A stretch of 41,512 nucleotides of DNA from JAZDLO01 sp043801935 (GTDB lineage Bacteria > Actinomycetota > Thermoleophilia > RBG-16-64-13): positions 1-41,512 of the forward strand of contig JAZDLO010000114.1 of NCBI GenBank assembly GCA_043801935.1, in the 5' to 3' direction. Positions 39,349 through 41,512 of this stretch are shown here, in pieces (the stretch's first letter is position 1; each line of letters begins with the position of its first letter). Both the position numbers and the translations under genes were made by a program. The notes beneath the pieces were generated by a model. The model made no database searches. It was not told the DNA's origin and saw only the letters and a list, made by a program, of their open reading frames with translations.

Positions 39349-40167
39349 TCACGTAGACTCGTCCTCGTCGGACTGCTCCTCGGCGAGGGGCTCCGATAGC
39401 TCGGGCCGCTCCGCCGAAGCGGCCGGCTTCATCTCCTTCGCCGTCTTGATACGAACCCCGGCAGCGGCCATGATCCTGGCGTATTCCAGGGGAAACTCTT
39501 CTTCGTACCGTTCAAAGGGCACCTTGCCGGTGAGTATGGACTTGTCCACGGGAAACACGGGGCGGGCAAAGTGGGCGAAGTACAGGTGGACTATCACCAT
39601 CCAGCCTATTGCCAGGATCGCCGCATCGCTATGGACGATCAAGGCCAACGGGTACGTCCACACGGTCAGATGAGCGGCGGTTCCGACCGGGTACATGAGG
39701 ATCACGCCGCTGCCCACCATTACGAAGGCACCACAGTAGACCAACCAGTAAGCGAACTTGTTCCGATAGCTGAACCGGTCGAACTTCGGCGGTTCCTTGC
39801 TCAAACCAAAAGCGTGTTTCATGTCCTGGATGAAGTCGCTGATGTCCTTGACTTTCGGCAGCATCGTCGAGGGAAATCGACGTCCTGAACCGACCAGCAG
39901 GGCGAATAGGTACACCAGGTGGTACACGCAGACGGCGATCATGACCCAGCCGGCGTAGCGATGCACCGCTCTCACGTTGTCGATGCCGTGCCACACCCCG
40001 ATCCACCACCCACTGATGCCCCAATCACTGTATCTGAGGGGCAGGCCGGTGATGGCCAGGATGAAGAACGAGGCGAACATCAGAGTGTGCTGGGCCCTCT
40101 GGTGCACGTCGAAACGTATGATGGAGGTGCCGTCTATGCGTTCGCCTGTCGCTACAGGGGTGTGCAT
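39349..40167 (-). CDS. cytochrome b-type membrane subunit (formate dehydrogenase gamma-like)
   Basis: Di-heme b-type membrane protein, 272 residues, that exchanges electrons between a periplasmic partner and the quinone pool. Four to five hydrophobic segments are seen. Candidate heme-binding His residues lie in FDVHQRAQHTLMF, VWHGIDNVRAVHRYAGWVMI and HLYFAHFARPVFP. The C-terminal 60 residues are soluble and end in an acidic tail (EEQSDEDEST). GGAGGG, nine bases before the ATG at 40167, sits inside the last codons of the multiheme cytochrome gene, so the two are co-translated. The partner is therefore more likely the multiheme cytochrome than a formate dehydrogenase, of which no gene is in view. 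Confidence 0.87.
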   Translation of the reverse strand: MHTPVATGERIDGTSIIRFDVHQRAQHTLMFASFFILAITGLPLRYSDWGISGWWIGVWHGIDNVRAVHRYAGWVMIAVCVYHLVYLFALLVGSGRRFPSTMLPKVKDISDFIQDMKHAFGLSKEPPKFDRFSYRNKFAYWLVYCGAFVMVGSGVILMYPVGTAAHLTVWTYPLALIVHSDAAILAIGWMVIVHLYFAHFARPVFPVDKSILTGKVPFERYEEEFPLEYARIMAAAGVRIKTAKEMKPAASAERPELSEPLAEEQSDEDEST

Positions 40168-40174
40168 GATTCGC

Positions 40175-41512
40175 CTATCCCTCCTTGTTGTTGCGACGTT
40201 TGAGCCTACGAATGATCCGGGGCACACCCCGCAAGCCGATCGACGTAGCGACTATCAGCACGCCGCCTGCCAACATCGCCCGGCTGAATATGTAGAAGGA
40301 ATTCCCACCCCAGTACACTTCTGGGAAGAACCTGGAGTCCGCCGCTTTGTGCCCCAGGAAAGACTTGACGAATCCCGGTCCGGCGTCGGCATGACATAGT
40401 TGGCAGGTCATCAACAAGTGATCCATGCCCGCAACCGGGGCAGAGGGATCGTCGACTGCTGTCACGTTGTGCGAACCATGACAATTGACGCAGGTTGCCG
40501 TGTCCAGTTGCCGAATGGTGAAGTTGTCCGGCGACAGCTTCATCGCTTTGCCGTGAAACGAACGCATGTAAGAATCGTAGACTTTCTCCACGATGCCGTA
40601 CTTGCCCATCAACTGGGGATCGTCGTGGCATTTGGCGCAGGTCTCGGCGATATTCTTGGGATACGTGGAAGCTGAAGGATCCAGCACGCGCACCACGTTG
40701 TGCGGATTCGAATCGGCGCTGTGGCAATCGGCACACGAGGCAGGATCGCTGTTGCCTCCGGGTTGAGGCACACCGTGGACACTGTTCATGTAGAGACCGT
40801 ACTGGTACTGGTGGCAGGTGCCGCATTTTTCGTCCAGGGACAGTTTCGTGAGTGGAGTCTGGACATCGTGTGGATTGCTGGTATGGCAGGTCGTGCAATC
40901 CTGGAAGCGGTGAACGGCCTGGGGCAAGTCCCCGGTGTCAACATAGAGGGAAATGGATCTACCGTCGGCGAGCTCTTTGGTGAGAGAGGGGTCGCCGTGG
41001 CAGGCAAGGCAGTTGCTCTGATCCAGGTACCTTACCGGCTCGGTGGGAAGTGAAAGAAGCTCCGAACTGGTGGTCGAAACCGAACTGGTGGTCGAGACCG
41101 AACTGGTGGTGGGCACTGAACTGGTGGTCGAAACCGAGCTGGTGGTGGGCAGCGAACTGCTGGTCGCACCCGTCGTGCTGGTAGCCGTACCCGTCGTGCT
41201 CGTGCCGGCTGTGGTGGTCCCGGTGCTGGCTTTGGTGGTGGTGGTGGCGGCGGGCTTGGTGGTGGTTGTAGGGGCCTTGGTCGTGGTGGTGGCGGGCGCC
41301 TTGGTCGTGGTGGTGGCGGGTTTGTGGCACCCAGGAGTGTTCTGGCTGCCCCCCGACAAATCACACGACATACCCGGAGTGGCAGTCGCCGGACCGGCAA
41401 ATCCCCAGCCGGCAAGCGCGATGGCCACAGCCACGACAAACGCTAGACCAACTACCAGGCGCGTAGGACCTAGACGTCTAATCCACCACGCTACCTTTGA
41501 ACCACAGCCAGC
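40175..41512 (-). CDS. membrane-anchored heptaheme cytochrome c (5' end beyond the window)
   Basis: Extracytoplasmic electron-transfer protein with seven CxxCH sites in order: CLACH, CTTCH, CGTCH, CADCH, CAKCH, CVNCH and CQLCH. A C-terminal membrane helix (FYIFSRAMLAGGVLIVATSIGL) with a basic tail (RRLKRRNNKEG) anchors it. The N-terminal part is a signal-peptide-like stretch (RRLGPTRLVVGLAFVVAVAI), then TTTTKAP-type and STTSSV-type linkers of about 90 residues encoded by tandem repeats. The frame stays open to the window edge; the GTG at 41434 would cut through the hydrophobic core, so the true start probably lies at or beyond base 41512. It is first in an operon with the cytochrome b gene. 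A role in nitrite, sulfur or extracellular electron transfer cannot be decided. Confidence 0.88.
   Translation of the reverse strand, partial: AGCGSKVAWWIRRLGPTRLVVGLAFVVAVAIALAGWGFAGPATATPGMSCDLSGGSQNTPGCHKPATTTTKAPATTTTKAPTTTTKPAATTTTKASTGTTTAGTSTTGTATSTTGATSSSLPTTSSVSTTSSVPTTSSVSTTSSVSTTSSELLSLPTEPVRYLDQSNCLACHGDPSLTKELADGRSISLYVDTGDLPQAVHRFQDCTTCHTSNPHDVQTPLTKLSLDEKCGTCHQYQYGLYMNSVHGVPQPGGNSDPASCADCHSADSNPHNVVRVLDPSASTYPKNIAETCAKCHDDPQLMGKYGIVEKVYDSYMRSFHGKAMKLSPDNFTIRQLDTATCVNCHGSHNVTAVDDPSAPVAGMDHLLMTCQLCHADAGPGFVKSFLGHKAADSRFFPEVYWGGNSFYIFSRAMLAGGVLIVATSIGLRGVPRIIRRLKRRNNKEG
41064..41171. repeat. six 18-nt tandem repeats in the cytochrome linker
   Basis: Units of the type GAACTGGTGGTCGAAACC start at 41064, 41082, 41100, 41118, 41136 and 41154 with a few changes each. 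They encode the STTSSV linker on the minus strand. A second Thr-rich repeat block (TTTTKAP) lies at about 41220-41320. Confidence 0.85.

Noticed and set aside
39262..39356. A plus-strand stretch reading FLSEAQDTRGMVEIYRVLRGLT before a stop, after the HAD gene, that looks like the end of a protein.
   Set aside because: There is no start or upstream frame outside the HAD gene, it is only about 25 codons, and I cannot assign a family; it may be chance or a tiny remnant.
41064..41171. Regular 18-nt repeats that might suggest a CRISPR array; the same applies to 13695-13766.
   Set aside because: No spacers are present, units are contiguous and in frame, and they encode Thr/Ser linkers.

Overview
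This window is high-GC DNA of about 60% or more with dense bacterial gene packing. The best guess is an anaerobic, deep-branching Actinomycetota. The evidence is Tat and lipoprotein signals followed by long Thr/Ser/Ala linkers, DrrA/DrrB-type exporters, several genes with a -10 box only 6-7 nt before the start codon (leaderless style), S-layer homology (SLH) domains, a multiheme cytochrome, and corrinoid methyl-transfer enzymes of the kind found in acetogens and other strict anaerobes. No rRNA, tRNA, transposase, prophage or CRISPR array is visible, so the taxonomic call rests on gene style alone.

Layout. 1-7.5 kb: two ABC-2 exporter operons around two small unknown proteins, an SDR oxidoreductase, a PPC/DUF296 protein, a membrane protein and a lipoprotein. 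7.5-15.3 kb: a soluble PQQ-type sugar dehydrogenase homologue (minus strand), then a two-gene molybdenum enzyme whose subunits match pyrogallol-phloroglucinol transhydroxylase of Pelobacter acidigallici, including the known active-site residues. Beside it lie a Tat-exported amino-acid/aromatic-type binding protein and a divergent MFS transporter. 15.5-25.4 kb: a C_GCAxxG protein, a B12-binding radical SAM protein, a 49-residue Cys-rich peptide gene, an Fpg/Nei glycosylase, a GH3 lipoprotein, a helical lipoprotein, a glutamate-synthase-like flavoprotein, an esterase and glycerol kinase. 25.5-30.7 kb: a tight five-gene operon with two UroD-type methyltransferases, a corrinoid protein, a small Cys/His-rich protein and a RACo-type reductive activator. 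30.9-35.9 kb: a 2,4-dienoyl-CoA-reductase-like flavoenzyme, pirin, a TfoX-like protein and a diguanylate cyclase. 36-41.5 kb: an SLH surface protein, a DUF3795 remnant, GNAT and HAD genes, and a cytochrome b plus seven-heme cytochrome c pair cut by the window end.

How the genes may work together (inference). A corrinoid demethylase system and a transhydroxylase in one neighbourhood suggest anaerobic use of methoxylated and polyhydroxylated aromatics. O-demethylation of trimethoxybenzoate- or syringate-like compounds gives gallate or pyrogallol, and the transhydroxylase converts pyrogallol to phloroglucinol. The binding protein, the SDR and the ene-reductase-like flavoprotein could serve uptake or ring reduction, but nothing in the sequence proves their substrates. 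The cytochrome pair points to electron exchange at the outer face of the membrane.
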